A stretch of DNA of 64,000 nucleotides from Microbacterium sp. 18062. GTDB lineage: Bacteria; Actinomycetota; Actinomycetes; Actinomycetales; Microbacteriaceae. A program made the position numbers and the translations under genes. Of the stretch, positions 51,529 through 60,151 are shown in pieces. The stretch is from contig NZ_CACSKB010000003.1 in NCBI RefSeq assembly GCF_902706225.1, positions 62,001 through 126,000 on the forward strand, written 5' to 3'. Position 1 is the first letter of the stretch, and each line of letters starts with the position of its first letter. The notes beneath the pieces were generated by a model. That model searched no databases, was not told the origin of the DNA, and saw nothing but the letters and a program-made list of their open reading frames with translations.

Positions 51529-52029
51529 TCACTCCCCCTGCTCGCCGCGTACCCGGTCGACGAAGGCCTCGGCACGGTGCCTCGTCCCGTCGATGCGCCT
51601 GTCGACACTCGCGCGCACCTCGCTCGGCGCGAGCGGCGCCGCAAGCCTCACGTTCTCATGACACGACAGATCTGCACAGATGTACGTGCCGACGCTGTCG
51701 CCCTGCACGCCCGCATCCCCCGCCTTGCGCGCCGTGAAGAGCGACACCTGATCCGCGGGCTGCATCGTGTGGCAGACGTTGCACATCGCCGACCGCGCAC
51801 GGCTCGTCGTCTCGGCCGCCCGCAGCACGACGCCGACCGGCCGTCCGGCCCGCTCGGTCACGAGGTACGCCCGCCCGCGGCTGCGCGGATCACGCCAGGC
51901 GAAGAAGTCGAGATGATCCCAGTCCGCCAGCACGAGATCGTGCGGCATGGTCGCCAGACGGCGCTCGTCGGCATCCGCGTTCACGAGAGCGGCGCGCAAT
52001 TCATCCTCGGTCAGTGCCCGCATCCGCAC
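51529..52029 (-). CDS. FBP-domain protein (EF-G-binding-type treble-clef zinc finger)
   Basis: A 166-residue protein. The zinc ligands are CNVCHT (about 82-87) and the C-x(5)-C of [13 protein letters not shown] (about 115-127). This matches the C-terminal FusB/FBP treble-clef domain known from elongation factor G-binding proteins, which release EF-G and in staphylococci give fusidic acid resistance. The N-terminal part ([19 protein letters not shown]) is helical. The start is at 52029 or two codons later. The gene is translationally coupled to the PfkB kinase. Confidence 0.8.
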   Translation of the reverse strand: MRMRALTEDELRAALVNADADERRLATMPHDLVLADWDHLDFFAWRDPRSRGRAYLVTERAGRPVGVVLRAAETTSRARSAMCNVCHTMQPADQVSLFTARKAGDAGVQGDSVGTYICADLSCHENVRLAAPLAPSEVRASVDRRIDGTRHRAEAFVDRVRGEQGE

Positions 52030-52099
52030 ATTCTATGAAGACCCGCGGGAACCGGCGACTCGGGATGCGGTCCCACACGCGCGCACTAGAATCTCGGCT

Positions 52100-52588
52100 A
52101 TGGCTGACTCGAGTTTCGACATCGTCTCCAAGATCGACCAGCAGGAGGCGGACAACGCGCTGAACCAGGCCCGCAAGGAGGTCGAGCAGCGGTACGACTT
52201 CAAGGGAACCGACGCGTCGATCGAGTGGAGCGGCGAGTCCATCCTCATCAAGGCGGGCAGCGAGGAGCGCGCGAAGGCCGTGCTCGACGTGTTCCAGACG
52301 AAGCTCATCAAGCGCGGCATCTCGCTGAAGAGCCTGGAGTCGGGCGACCCGGTCGCCAGCGGCAAGGAGTACCGCATCACCTCCACGCTGAAGGAGGGCA
52401 TCTCGCAGGAGAACGCGAAGAAGATCGGCAAGCTCCTTCGCGACGAGGGTCCCAAGTCGGTGAAGTCGCAGATCCAGGGCGACGAGGTGCGCGTGCAGTC
52501 GAAGAGCCGTGACGACCTGCAGGAGGCCCAGCGCCTGCTGAAGGCCGCCGACCTCGACGTCGACCTGCAGTTCGTCAACTACCGGTAG
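52100..52588 (+). CDS. yajQ: YajQ-family nucleotide-binding protein
   Basis: A 162-residue protein that matches YajQ over its whole length: [23 protein letters not shown] at the start, [13 protein letters not shown], the [22 protein letters not shown] block and the end [10 protein letters not shown]. Some homologues bind cyclic di-GMP and act in virulence or phage-linked regulation; the role in actinobacteria is unclear. ATG at 52100 starts the conserved N-terminus. It is a single gene with its own 70-bp upstream gap. Confidence 0.95.
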   Translation: MADSSFDIVSKIDQQEADNALNQARKEVEQRYDFKGTDASIEWSGESILIKAGSEERAKAVLDVFQTKLIKRGISLKSLESGDPVASGKEYRITSTLKEGISQENAKKIGKLLRDEGPKSVKSQIQGDEVRVQSKSRDDLQEAQRLLKAADLDVDLQFVNYR

Positions 52589-52627
52589 GACGCTCCTCCC
52601 CGCAGAGCGACGATGCGCCCGCCCCGC

Positions 52628-53221
52628 TCAGGTCAGCTGCAGCGACGTGAGGCAGGTGAGGTCGTCCGGACCGGTGGAGATGCCGATCTCGCCCGATCGC
52701 TCCCCGTCGCTCACCCGCAGCGTCGCGTCGATGTCGCTCGGAAGCCACAGTCCGACGTAGCCGTTGTCCTCGGCGATGACCGTCTCGTCGAACAGCACCG
52801 TGCCGTCGCTCGCCGTCACGGCGACCTCGAGGGTGCGACCGCCCAGCTCACCCCGACAGGTGGTCAGGCTGTGGAAGAAGCAGTCGTGCGTGCCGTCCAC
52901 GTACGGGGCGACCGACAGGTGGAAGACCCCCGCCGGCATCGCCCGTTCCTCCTCCCCGTCGTCGTCGGCGAGCAGGAGACTGCCCGGGCGCACGGATGCG
53001 GTGAAGGCGGTCGGCTGCTCATCGACCGGGATGGCCTCGAGGGTGTCGACGATCTCGACGACCGACATCCCGTCCAGATCGGAGAGGGACCGGATGCTGC
53101 TCTGAGCGGCGGCGGTGTCCACCGGAGACGGGTCCGCGGCGGAGCACGCGACGAGACCGGGGGCGGCCAGCGCGACGAGCACGGCGCCGACCATCAGGAG
53201 ACGGGAACGACGAGCCTTCAT
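52628..53221 (-). CDS. cueP: CueP-family periplasmic copper-binding lipoprotein
   Basis: A 197-residue exported protein. The signal peptide ends in the lipobox PGLVAC (Cys26). The body shows the CueP pattern: LDGMSVVEIVDTLEAIPVDEQP, FHLSVAPYVDGTHDCFFHSLTTCRGELGG and the end DLTCLTSLQLT. The three cysteines in these motifs match the copper ligands of Salmonella CueP. The start is ATG at 53221 or 53230 (in frame); neither has a clear ribosome site. It would hold or deliver copper outside the membrane. No copper pump or sensor is adjacent. Confidence 0.88.
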   Translation of the reverse strand: MKARRSRLLMVGAVLVALAAPGLVACSAADPSPVDTAAAQSSIRSLSDLDGMSVVEIVDTLEAIPVDEQPTAFTASVRPGSLLLADDDGEEERAMPAGVFHLSVAPYVDGTHDCFFHSLTTCRGELGGRTLEVAVTASDGTVLFDETVIAEDNGYVGLWLPSDIDATLRVSDGERSGEIGISTGPDDLTCLTSLQLT

Positions 53222-53510
53222 GTCGGCCATGCAAGCAGGACGGCGCAGACCTCGCACGGCGCGGAGCCGTGACTATTCGGTCGGGTACCCGTGTCCGTCG
53301 AGCGGCATCGCGCTCCCCCATCCGGTCCCGGGCGGATCCGTGCGCGTGCTGCTCCGCGTCCGGGCCGCGCCCACTGGAACACCGCGATGAGCGCGAGCGC
53401 GAGGCACACCGCGGTCGCCGCGAACGCGACACCCTACGCACCGGCGCACGGTCATGCCGACACATCCACCGGCCGAGCACGTCCAGGCGCACCCGCAGTA
53501 CGCTCCCGAT

Positions 53511-54044
53511 ATGCCGTCCATCTGGGAGCTCCTCACCGACGCCGCCATCCCGGCGGTCGCGATCGTCGCGTCGACCTGGATCGCCGTTCGCCTGGCGCGG
53601 TCGGAGCGGCAGCAGGCCGCCGAGGCCCGGGCCGCGGAGCAGCGCGAGCTGACCGCCATGCGCGAGGCGGAGCGCCGCGCCGCGCAGACCGACCGGGAGA
53701 ACGCGCGCCGCGACCGGATCATCGAGGAGCTCGTCGAGCTGTTCGCGATGCTCATCGCCGCTCCCCCGACCGCGGAGGATCTGCCGCCGACCATACGGGC
53801 CGTGCGCGCGAAGCTCCTGACCCTCGGCAGCGTCCCCTCGGCGAGCGCACTGGCCGACTGGGTCGGAGCCCGGACCCCGGATGCGGCGCCCGCCCGCGCG
53901 GCGGACGGCACGGAAACGGAAACGGACACACCCTCCGTCGCCGACTGGGCCGACGAGATGATCGGCACCATCACCGCATGGACACGGGGAGAGACCAGCG
54001 ACGACGACCTCCGCGCGGGGGCCGCCGGCGAGCGCACGACGTAG
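53511..54044 (+). CDS. Hypothetical membrane-anchored coiled-coil protein
   Basis: A 177-residue protein. A membrane segment at about 5-27 (IWELLTDAAIPAVAIVASTWIAVRLA) is followed by a charged helix to about 75 (RSERQQAAEARAAEQRELTAMREAERRAAQTDRENARRDRIIEEL) that looks like a coiled coil. A mixed C-terminal part ends in an acidic tail. No family recognised. The start was set at 53511; an ATG at 53454 adds 19 residues with no sign of conservation. A repeat copy begins six bases after its stop. Confidence 0.65.
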   Translation: MPSIWELLTDAAIPAVAIVASTWIAVRLARSERQQAAEARAAEQRELTAMREAERRAAQTDRENARRDRIIEELVELFAMLIAAPPTAEDLPPTIRAVRAKLLTLGSVPSASALADWVGARTPDAAPARAADGTETETDTPSVADWADEMIGTITAWTRGETSDDDLRAGAAGERTT

Positions 54045-54049
54045 CCCCC

Positions 54050-54235
54050 GGCTGACCCGAAAGTCCTCACGCTTCGTCTCGCTGCGCTCGCTCAGCGACC
54101 GGACTTTCGCACCCCACGGAGTGCCCCGTCAGGGGGCACGGAGAAGCTGATGCGAGAGTCTCGTCTTCGCGGTTCCTGAGCGAGGAGCGACGCTCCGAGA
54201 CGAAGGGCAGCGATCGGGCTTTCGCACCCCACGGC
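54050..54235. repeat. Dispersed intergenic repeat copies between two genes
   Basis: GGCTGACCCGAAAGTCCTCA starts six bases after the stop at 54044. GGACTTTCGCACCCCACGG (54103-54118) returns near 54214-54235, and GGTTCCTGAGCGAGGAGCG (54168-54186) matches other copies. The block ends against the stop codon of the hydrolase gene. Confidence 0.7.
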
Positions 54236-54236
54236 G

Positions 54237-55217
54237 TCAGCGAAAGCGCGCCGTCGCCCAGTCGCGCATCACGGCGTAGGCATGGGCGCGCGGCTCCGGC
54301 GCCGAGAGGATCACGTCGTGGATCGCGCCGTCGATGCGCGCCACGGTGACGAGCGGGCCGATCCGCAGCGCGGCGCGGGCGATCTCGTCGACCACCAGCA
54401 CCGAGTCAGTCTCGGTCATGCCCGGCAGCCACCGCACCGGCGGGGTCGATCGCGTCGAGAGCAGCACGAGCGCCGGGCACCCGACATCCGTCCCCGCGGC
54501 AATCTGCGCCTGCCCGGTCAGCACCGCGTGGAACCAGCCCGGATGCGTCGGGAAGCCCTGCGCCGGCCGCCAGTCCGGCCGGTACTCGGGCGTCGGGATC
54601 ACCCCGAGCTCGGTCTGCGCACGCGTGTAGAACCCGAGGTCCACGACCGGGTGCTGTCCGAACGGCTGGAACCGTGCCCGTGCGCTGACCAGCGGCGCGA
54701 TGGCCTGTCGGGCGAGCGCGCCGATCTGCAGCTCGAGCCACGGGCTGTTGAGGACGAGCGCGTCCGCGCGACCCGGATGCCGCGCCGTCCACAGTGTCAG
54801 CGTCAGCCCGCCCGTCGAATGGCCGAGGAGCACGAGGCGCCGGCCCGACCGCTCGAACGTGCGCATCGCGTCGAGGGCGAGCGCGATGTCCTCGTCGTAC
54901 TCGTCGAGCGAGTCCGCGTAGCCGGGAGCCTCGCCCGGCCGCGTGCTGCGGCCGTACCGGTGCAGATCGAGCGCGTAGAACCGCGCGCCGAGACCGGTCC
55001 AGAACCGCGCAAGCTCGCGCTGGAAGAAGTAGTCCGACCATCCGTGCACGTAGAGCACGTCGACCTCGCGCAGCGGCCGCGTCCAGGCCACGACCGGACG
55101 CGGCAGGTGCCGCACGAGCGTCGCCACGAGGGGACTGTGCTCACCGGCGAGGGTGAGCGGCAGCGTGAGCTGCTCGAATCCCTCCCCCAGAAGATCAGGG
55201 ACCCATCCGCCGCTCAT
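54237..55217 (-). CDS. Alpha/beta hydrolase (serine aminopeptidase S33/lysophospholipase type)
   Basis: A 326-residue cytoplasmic hydrolase. The oxyanion region is YVHGWSDYFFQ (about 56-66), the nucleophile is Ser134 in GHSTGG, and the histidine lies in GAIHDVILS near 306. YALDLHRYGRS marks strand 4. No signal peptide. The substrate (ester, monoglyceride or amide) is unknown. It is a single gene; the strong intergenic repeats after its stop may serve as terminator. Confidence 0.88.
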   Translation of the reverse strand: MSGGWVPDLLGEGFEQLTLPLTLAGEHSPLVATLVRHLPRPVVAWTRPLREVDVLYVHGWSDYFFQRELARFWTGLGARFYALDLHRYGRSTRPGEAPGYADSLDEYDEDIALALDAMRTFERSGRRLVLLGHSTGGLTLTLWTARHPGRADALVLNSPWLELQIGALARQAIAPLVSARARFQPFGQHPVVDLGFYTRAQTELGVIPTPEYRPDWRPAQGFPTHPGWFHAVLTGQAQIAAGTDVGCPALVLLSTRSTPPVRWLPGMTETDSVLVVDEIARAALRIGPLVTVARIDGAIHDVILSAPEPRAHAYAVMRDWATARFR

Positions 55218-55304
55218 GCGGTCAGCCTATTGCGGCACCCGTCCGAGAGCACGATCCCCGCTGTTGTGCACGGCCACGCGGCCGGATGCGGTCGTGCCCC
55301 GGGT

Positions 55305-55336
55305 TTGACCCTGCCCCCGGGGCAAGGTTGTTGACT
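55305..55336 (+). promoter_or_regulatory. MerR-type promoter with operator in a long spacer
   Basis: TTGACC (55305-55310) and TTGACT (55331-55336) are 20 bases apart. The spacer carries the dyad ACC-N-TGCCCC-N-GGGGCA-N-GGT (55308-55328), whose halves are perfect mirror images. This is the classic layout for activation by MerR proteins. Transcription would start at or next to the ATG at 55343, giving a leaderless mRNA. The MerR gene lies at 56584 in the same unit. Confidence 0.8.
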
Positions 55337-55342
55337 GTGTCC

Positions 55343-56578
55343 ATGACCCGCTCCCGACTCGTGCTCCCCCTCTATCTCGGCGCGGAGGGACTCTCGTTCC
55401 TCGGCAACGCGATGGTGGGGCTGCTGCTGCCGTGGCTCGTCATCGCCCGCACCGGCGATCCCGCGGCCGCCGCGCTCGTCGCCGCGGCCGCCGCGATCAC
55501 GCAGGTCGCCGCCACCGCCGCCTCCGGACCGCTCATCGACCGCGTCGGCGCGAAGCCCCTGGCCGTGCTGGCGGACCTCGGCAGCACGGCCTCGGTCATC
55601 GCCCTCCTCGTGGTCGACCTGCTCTTCGGCCTGACGCTGCCGTGGATGCTGGCCCTCGCCGTGGCCGGCGCCGTCTTCGACGTGCCCGGGATGACCGCCC
55701 GCCAGACCCTGATGCCGCGCGTCGCCGAACGCTCGGGGGCGTCCCTCGACACCACCTCCGCGGCCCGCCAGAGCGTCTTCGGGCTGTCGTTCCTGCTCGG
55801 CCCCGCCGCCGCGGGGATGCTGCTGGCGGGACTCGGCACGGCCACGGCCCTGATGATCACGGGCGCGTGCACGCTGCTCGCCGCCGGGGCGACTCTCGCG
55901 ATCCGGGTGCCGCGCATCGTCGCCGCCCCCGACGACCTCGGTCTCCGCGGGGTGTGGCGCACGATCCGCGGCACCCGGGTGATCGTGCGCCTGCTGGTGG
56001 TGGCGGCGATGTCGTCGTTCGTCACGGCGCCGCTGCTGAGCGTGCTGCTGCCCGCCCACTTCGCCGAGGCGGACCGCCCCGACCTGCTCGGCTACGTCTC
56101 CTCCGCGTTCGCGTTCGGCATCCTCGGCGGGTCGCTCCTCTACGCGGTCGTCACCAGGATCTCGCGCCGGTTCGCCTGGACCGTCGCGATCCTGCTGATG
56201 ACCGCGGGACTCGGCACCCTCGGCTTCCTCGGACCGTTCGGGGCGCTCGCCACCGCCGCCGTGGTCGTCGGCGTCGGCAGCGGCCTGGTGAACCCGATGT
56301 TCGCGGTGGTCGTCGCCGAACGGGTCCCGCCGGGGCAGCTCGGCCGGGTGATGGCGCTCGCGAACGTCGCGGGCCTCGCCTCCGGACCCGCGGGCCTGGG
56401 ACTCGCGGCGTTGATCCTGACCGGGGGATCCCTGCAGAGCCTCGCCTGGGCCATCACGATCGGCTGGGTCGCCGTCGCCGCGCTCAGCCTGTTCGGACCG
56501 AGTCTGCGCGATCTCGAGAGCCCTGGCGGCACCGGCACACCGCCCGTCGACAAGGCGCCCGCGCACCGCGCAGACTAG
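55343..56578 (+). CDS. MFS transporter under MerR control
   Basis: A 411-residue protein with twelve hydrophobic segments. ITQVAATAASGPLIDRVGAKPLAVLADLG covers the loop 2-3 signature, and the first segment is LYLGAEGLSFLGNAMVGLLLPWLV. It resembles macrolide-type or general exporters of the MefA-like MFS group. The start ATG at 55343 is preferred over in-frame GTG or ATG codons upstream, because those lie inside the promoter. With MerR as the downstream gene, it is probably an inducible multidrug or toxin exporter. Confidence 0.9.
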   Translation: MTRSRLVLPLYLGAEGLSFLGNAMVGLLLPWLVIARTGDPAAAALVAAAAAITQVAATAASGPLIDRVGAKPLAVLADLGSTASVIALLVVDLLFGLTLPWMLALAVAGAVFDVPGMTARQTLMPRVAERSGASLDTTSAARQSVFGLSFLLGPAAAGMLLAGLGTATALMITGACTLLAAGATLAIRVPRIVAAPDDLGLRGVWRTIRGTRVIVRLLVVAAMSSFVTAPLLSVLLPAHFAEADRPDLLGYVSSAFAFGILGGSLLYAVVTRISRRFAWTVAILLMTAGLGTLGFLGPFGALATAAVVVGVGSGLVNPMFAVVVAERVPPGQLGRVMALANVAGLASGPAGLGLAALILTGGSLQSLAWAITIGWVAVAALSLFGPSLRDLESPGGTGTPPVDKAPAHRAD

Positions 56579-56583
56579 ATCCC

Positions 56584-57312
56584 GTGCTCACGATCGGCCA
56601 GCTCGCCCGGTACGCCGGATGCACCGTGAAGGCCGTGCGCGTCTACCACGAGCGCGGCCTCCTCGCGGAGCCGAGGCGGGACGACGCCGGATACCGCCGC
56701 TACGACGCCCAGGCGGTCATCGACCTCGCCCGGATCGTCACGCTCGTCCGCGCCGGCGTCCCGCTGTCGCGCATCCCCACCATCCTCACCGCCGACGATC
56801 ACGCGGCGGAGATCGCGCGCATCGACGCCGAGCTCGCCGACCGCATCTCGCAGCTGACCGAACGCCGGCGCCGTCTGGCGCACCTCGACGACCCCGACCG
56901 CCTCTGCCTCTCCCCCGCCGTGGTCGCGCACCTCGATCGCGTACGCGCGCTGGGCTTCTCCGAGCGCTACCTGCTGATCGAGCGCGACAGCTGGGTTCTC
57001 GGTGCGGCGATCGCGCCCGCCACGGTCGAACGCTACCTGCCCTCGCGCGTCGCGCTCATGGACGACGCGGAGTACGTGGAGATATCGCACGCCTTCGACG
57101 ACGCCCTCGACTGGGGCCCGGACGATCCTCGCATCGAGTCGCTCGCCCGACGCACGGTCGCCGCCCTGGACAGGCTGGAAGGCGCCTTCCCGGAGCCGGA
57201 TCCGGCCCTCGCACCGGCGGCCGAGTCCCTCCTCAACGACTTCCAGGGCGACGCGCCCGCCTGGGTCGCCATCCGCCGCCGCGTCGACGGGCTCCTCGAC
57301 GGCCGAGCATGA
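56584..57312 (+). CDS. MerR-family transcriptional regulator
   Basis: A 242-residue regulator. The DNA-binding part is LTIGQLARYAGCTVKAVRVYHERGLLAEPRRDDAGYRRYDAQAV (residues 2-46), with a dimer helix to about 110 (AHLDDPDRLCLSP follows). The C-terminal effector domain of about 120 residues is not a known metal-binding type and may bind organic ligands. The start is GTG at 56584, five bases after the transporter stop. It should activate the MFS gene and itself through the dyad at 55308-55328. Confidence 0.9.
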   Translation: MLTIGQLARYAGCTVKAVRVYHERGLLAEPRRDDAGYRRYDAQAVIDLARIVTLVRAGVPLSRIPTILTADDHAAEIARIDAELADRISQLTERRRRLAHLDDPDRLCLSPAVVAHLDRVRALGFSERYLLIERDSWVLGAAIAPATVERYLPSRVALMDDAEYVEISHAFDDALDWGPDDPRIESLARRTVAALDRLEGAFPEPDPALAPAAESLLNDFQGDAPAWVAIRRRVDGLLDGRA

Positions 57313-57471
57313 CCGCGTCGTTCGTCCACGTCCCGCCACGGTCCGGCGCGGCGGCGGTGCGGGCATCGGCCCGGCCGACACGACGGCGGGGATCCGGAAC
57401 GACACACCGCATCCGGATGCAGCCGACCGGCGTGGCGGGCACGCTCCCCGCCGTCGTGCACGATCGAGCGA

Positions 57472-58845
57472 CTACTCCCCGCGGGAGACGTTCACCATCT
57501 CGTCGCGCGGCACGACCTTGATGCGCGCCCGCTCGTGCGGCGCGCCGAGGGCGATCTCGTGCTCGTCGAGACGGTGCCAGCCGTCGAGGTCGGTCCAGCG
57601 GACACCGCGCTCGGCCAGCAGAGCGGGGATGGCATCCTCCGCCGGGTCCTCCGGCTGCCACCACGACCCCTGGTCGTTGATGACGTGACGCACGGTCTCC
57701 ATCGCGTCGGACTTCGTGTGCCCGATGAGCCCCACGGGCCCGCGCTTGATCCAGCCGGTCGCGTAGACGCCCGGGACGATCTCGTTCGAGTCCGGCTGCA
57801 GCGCCTGGCCCTCGTGGTTCGGGATCACGCCGTGCCGCTCGTCGAAGGGCACGCCCGGCAGCGGCGAGCCGAAGTAGCCGACCGCACGGTACAGCTGCTG
57901 GATCGGCACCTCGCGAAGCTCCCCGGTGCCGACGACGCCCCCCTCGGCGTCGGGGCGCGTCCGCTCGTAGACGAGGGCCGCGACGCGGCCGTCGGCGTCC
58001 TTCTCGACCTCGACGGGCCTCGCCCAGAAGTGCAGATGCAGACGCCGCGACGCCTCGCCGCCGGCGTTGTTGACACCGGGGCGCTTGCGCCACGACTGCA
58101 GCACCCGGTCGATGACCATGATCTGCTTGTTGCTCGCGATCGCGTTCTGCGTCGCCTCGTCGTAGTCGAAGTCCTCGTCGTAGACGACCATGTCGACATC
58201 GCGCAGCTCGCCGAGCTCGCGCAGCTCGAGCGGCGTGAACTTCACCTGCGCGGGACCGCGGCGGCCGAACACGTGCACGTCGGTGATCCGCGACGCCTCG
58301 AGCCCGGCGTGCACGTTCTCCGGGATCTCGGTCGGGAGCAGGTCCACGGCGTGCTTGGCCAGCATCCGTGAGATGTCGAGGGCGACGTTGCCGTTGCCGA
58401 TCACCGCCACCGACTCCGCGTCGAGCGGCCAGGTGCGCGGCACGTCGGGGTGGCCGTCGAACCAGCTGACGAAGTCGGCCGCGCCGTAGGACGACTCGGC
58501 GTCGATGCCGGGGATGTCGAGATCGGCGTCGCGGATCGCGCCGGTCGAGAAGATCACCGCGTTGTAGTGCCGCTTCAGGTCCTCGAGGGTGATGTCCTCG
58601 CCGAAGCGGACATTGCCGAAGAGGCGGATGTCGCCGCGGTCGAGCACGTCACGCAGCGCGGTGATGATGCCCTTGATGCGCGGATGATCGGGGGCGACGC
58701 CGTACCGCACCAGCCCGTAGGGGGCCGGGAGCTGCTCGAAGAGGTCGATCGACACGTCGAAGGCGCGCTCGGCCTTCAGCAGGATGTCGGCCGCGTAGAT
58801 GCCCGCGGGCCCGGCGCCGACGATCGCCAGCCTCAGCTTGCTCAT
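57472..58845 (-). CDS. fprA: Ferredoxin/adrenodoxin-NADP+ reductase, FprA type
   Basis: A 457-residue flavoprotein matching FprA of mycobacteria. The FAD motif is AIVGAGPAGIYAADILL (about 7-23), with PAPYGLVRYGVAPDHPRIK next. The NADP motif is AVIGNGNVALDISRML (about 147-162). The late GWIKRGPVGLIGHTKSDAMETV is also characteristic. It transfers electrons from NADPH to ferredoxin, for instance for cytochrome P450 or oxygenases. The start ATG at 58845 has GGAAAGGA upstream. No ferredoxin gene is adjacent. Confidence 0.93.
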   Translation of the reverse strand: MSKLRLAIVGAGPAGIYAADILLKAERAFDVSIDLFEQLPAPYGLVRYGVAPDHPRIKGIITALRDVLDRGDIRLFGNVRFGEDITLEDLKRHYNAVIFSTGAIRDADLDIPGIDAESSYGAADFVSWFDGHPDVPRTWPLDAESVAVIGNGNVALDISRMLAKHAVDLLPTEIPENVHAGLEASRITDVHVFGRRGPAQVKFTPLELRELGELRDVDMVVYDEDFDYDEATQNAIASNKQIMVIDRVLQSWRKRPGVNNAGGEASRRLHLHFWARPVEVEKDADGRVAALVYERTRPDAEGGVVGTGELREVPIQQLYRAVGYFGSPLPGVPFDERHGVIPNHEGQALQPDSNEIVPGVYATGWIKRGPVGLIGHTKSDAMETVRHVINDQGSWWQPEDPAEDAIPALLAERGVRWTDLDGWHRLDEHEIALGAPHERARIKVVPRDEMVNVSRGE

Positions 58846-58904
58846 GGGTGTCCTTTCCTGGGTGCGGAGGGCGTGCGCGACGCCCGACCGCGACGGGGTG
58901 CGAC

Positions 58905-59966
58905 TCAGCTGCTGCGGTCGGCGACCGCATCCGCGAATCGCGTCAGCGCCTCGCGCACGGGGCCGCGCGGCAGCGGCGCGAGCGCGGCGACCGCCTCGGC
59001 CGACCACCGATTCGCCAGACGCAGCGTCTCGTCGGTGGCGTCGTGCTCGCGGAGCTCGGCGAGGGGGCCGTCGAGCAATGCGGCGTCGGCACCGTCCGCG
59101 ATCCGCGCCACGCCCTCGTCGATGCGGGCGAGCAGGTCGCGGGACGCCGCATCCGGCCGCACCGCGAGAAGCAGGTACGGCATGGTCGGGACGCCCGCGC
59201 GCAGATCGGTGCCGGGCACCTTGCCGGTCTCGGCGGGGTCGGCGGAGAGGTCGATGACGTCGTCGAGCAGCTGGAAGGCGACCCCGACCTTCTCGCCGAA
59301 GACCACCACCGGCTCGAGGTACTCCTCGGGGGCGTTCGAGAACAGCACCCCCGCCTGCGCGGCCGCCGCGATCAGCGAGCCGGTCTTGTCGGAGAGCACC
59401 TGCAGGTAGTACGCCACCGGGTCGGCGCCCTCGGGCGGGCCCACCGTCTCGTGCATCTGGCCGAGCACCAGCCGCTCGAACGTGTCGGCCTGCAGCCGGA
59501 TCGCCCGCTCGCCGATGCGCGCCATGATCTGGCTGGCCCGGGAGAAGAGCAGGTCGCCGGTGAGGATGGCGATGTTGTTGCCCCACACCGAATGCGCGGC
59601 GGGCACTCCGCGGCGCTTGTCGGCGCCGTCCATCACGTCGTCGTGGTAGAGCGAGCCGAGGTGGGTGAGCTCGAGCGCCGAGGCACCGTCGACGACCTCG
59701 TCGGTGATGCCGTCGCCCAGCTGCGAGGTGAGGATCGTCAGCATCGGCCGCACGCGCTTGCCGCCGGCCTCGTACAGGTAGCGGCTGGCCGCATCCGCGA
59801 CCCGGTCGGCGACGCGCAGCTCGTCGCCCAGCTGCGTCTCGACCCGGTCGAGTCCCTCCTCGACGGTCTTCCACAGACGACGCGAGGCGGGACCGGCGAA
59901 GACACGCTCGGTCAGGCCGAGTCTGCTCGCGAGGTGCGCACCAGGCGCGGAGGTACTCCGGGTCAC
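58905..59966 (-). CDS. Polyprenyl diphosphate synthase (menaquinone side-chain type)
   Basis: A 353-residue trans-prenyltransferase. The first aspartate-rich motif is LYHDDVMDGADKRRG (about 112-126) and the second is QLLDDVIDLSAD (about 239-250). GGKRVRPML and GDLLFSRA are also in place. The length suits a long-chain (hepta- to nonaprenyl) synthase for menaquinone. With MenG at 63120 on the same strand it forms part of a menaquinone region. GTG at 59966 is the probable start; Met codons further in would delete little. Confidence 0.9.
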   Translation of the reverse strand: MTRSTSAPGAHLASRLGLTERVFAGPASRRLWKTVEEGLDRVETQLGDELRVADRVADAASRYLYEAGGKRVRPMLTILTSQLGDGITDEVVDGASALELTHLGSLYHDDVMDGADKRRGVPAAHSVWGNNIAILTGDLLFSRASQIMARIGERAIRLQADTFERLVLGQMHETVGPPEGADPVAYYLQVLSDKTGSLIAAAAQAGVLFSNAPEEYLEPVVVFGEKVGVAFQLLDDVIDLSADPAETGKVPGTDLRAGVPTMPYLLLAVRPDAASRDLLARIDEGVARIADGADAALLDGPLAELREHDATDETLRLANRWSAEAVAALAPLPRGPVREALTRFADAVADRSS

Positions 59967-60151
59967 GTACCCAGCCTACCCGCGGCAGCAACCGCCGGTT
60001 CCGGAGCGGGCCGGGGAACGACCGTGAACGAGCGGGCCCGGCGTGCGTCGAGGCGAGGCCCGTGGACGACAGGGCGAGGCCGTGGGCGCCGGGGCCGGAT
60101 CGCGCGGACGCGACCGGAGCGATCCGCCCCTCCGGCCGCGCCCGCCCGCGA

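Noticed and set aside
53218..53409. Short minus-strand frame beginning with a membrane-like segment (CLALALIAVFQWARP)
   Set aside because: A stop codon lies just upstream and the only start is a GTG within the segment; it may be a remnant of a small membrane-protein gene, but the evidence is too thin to list.
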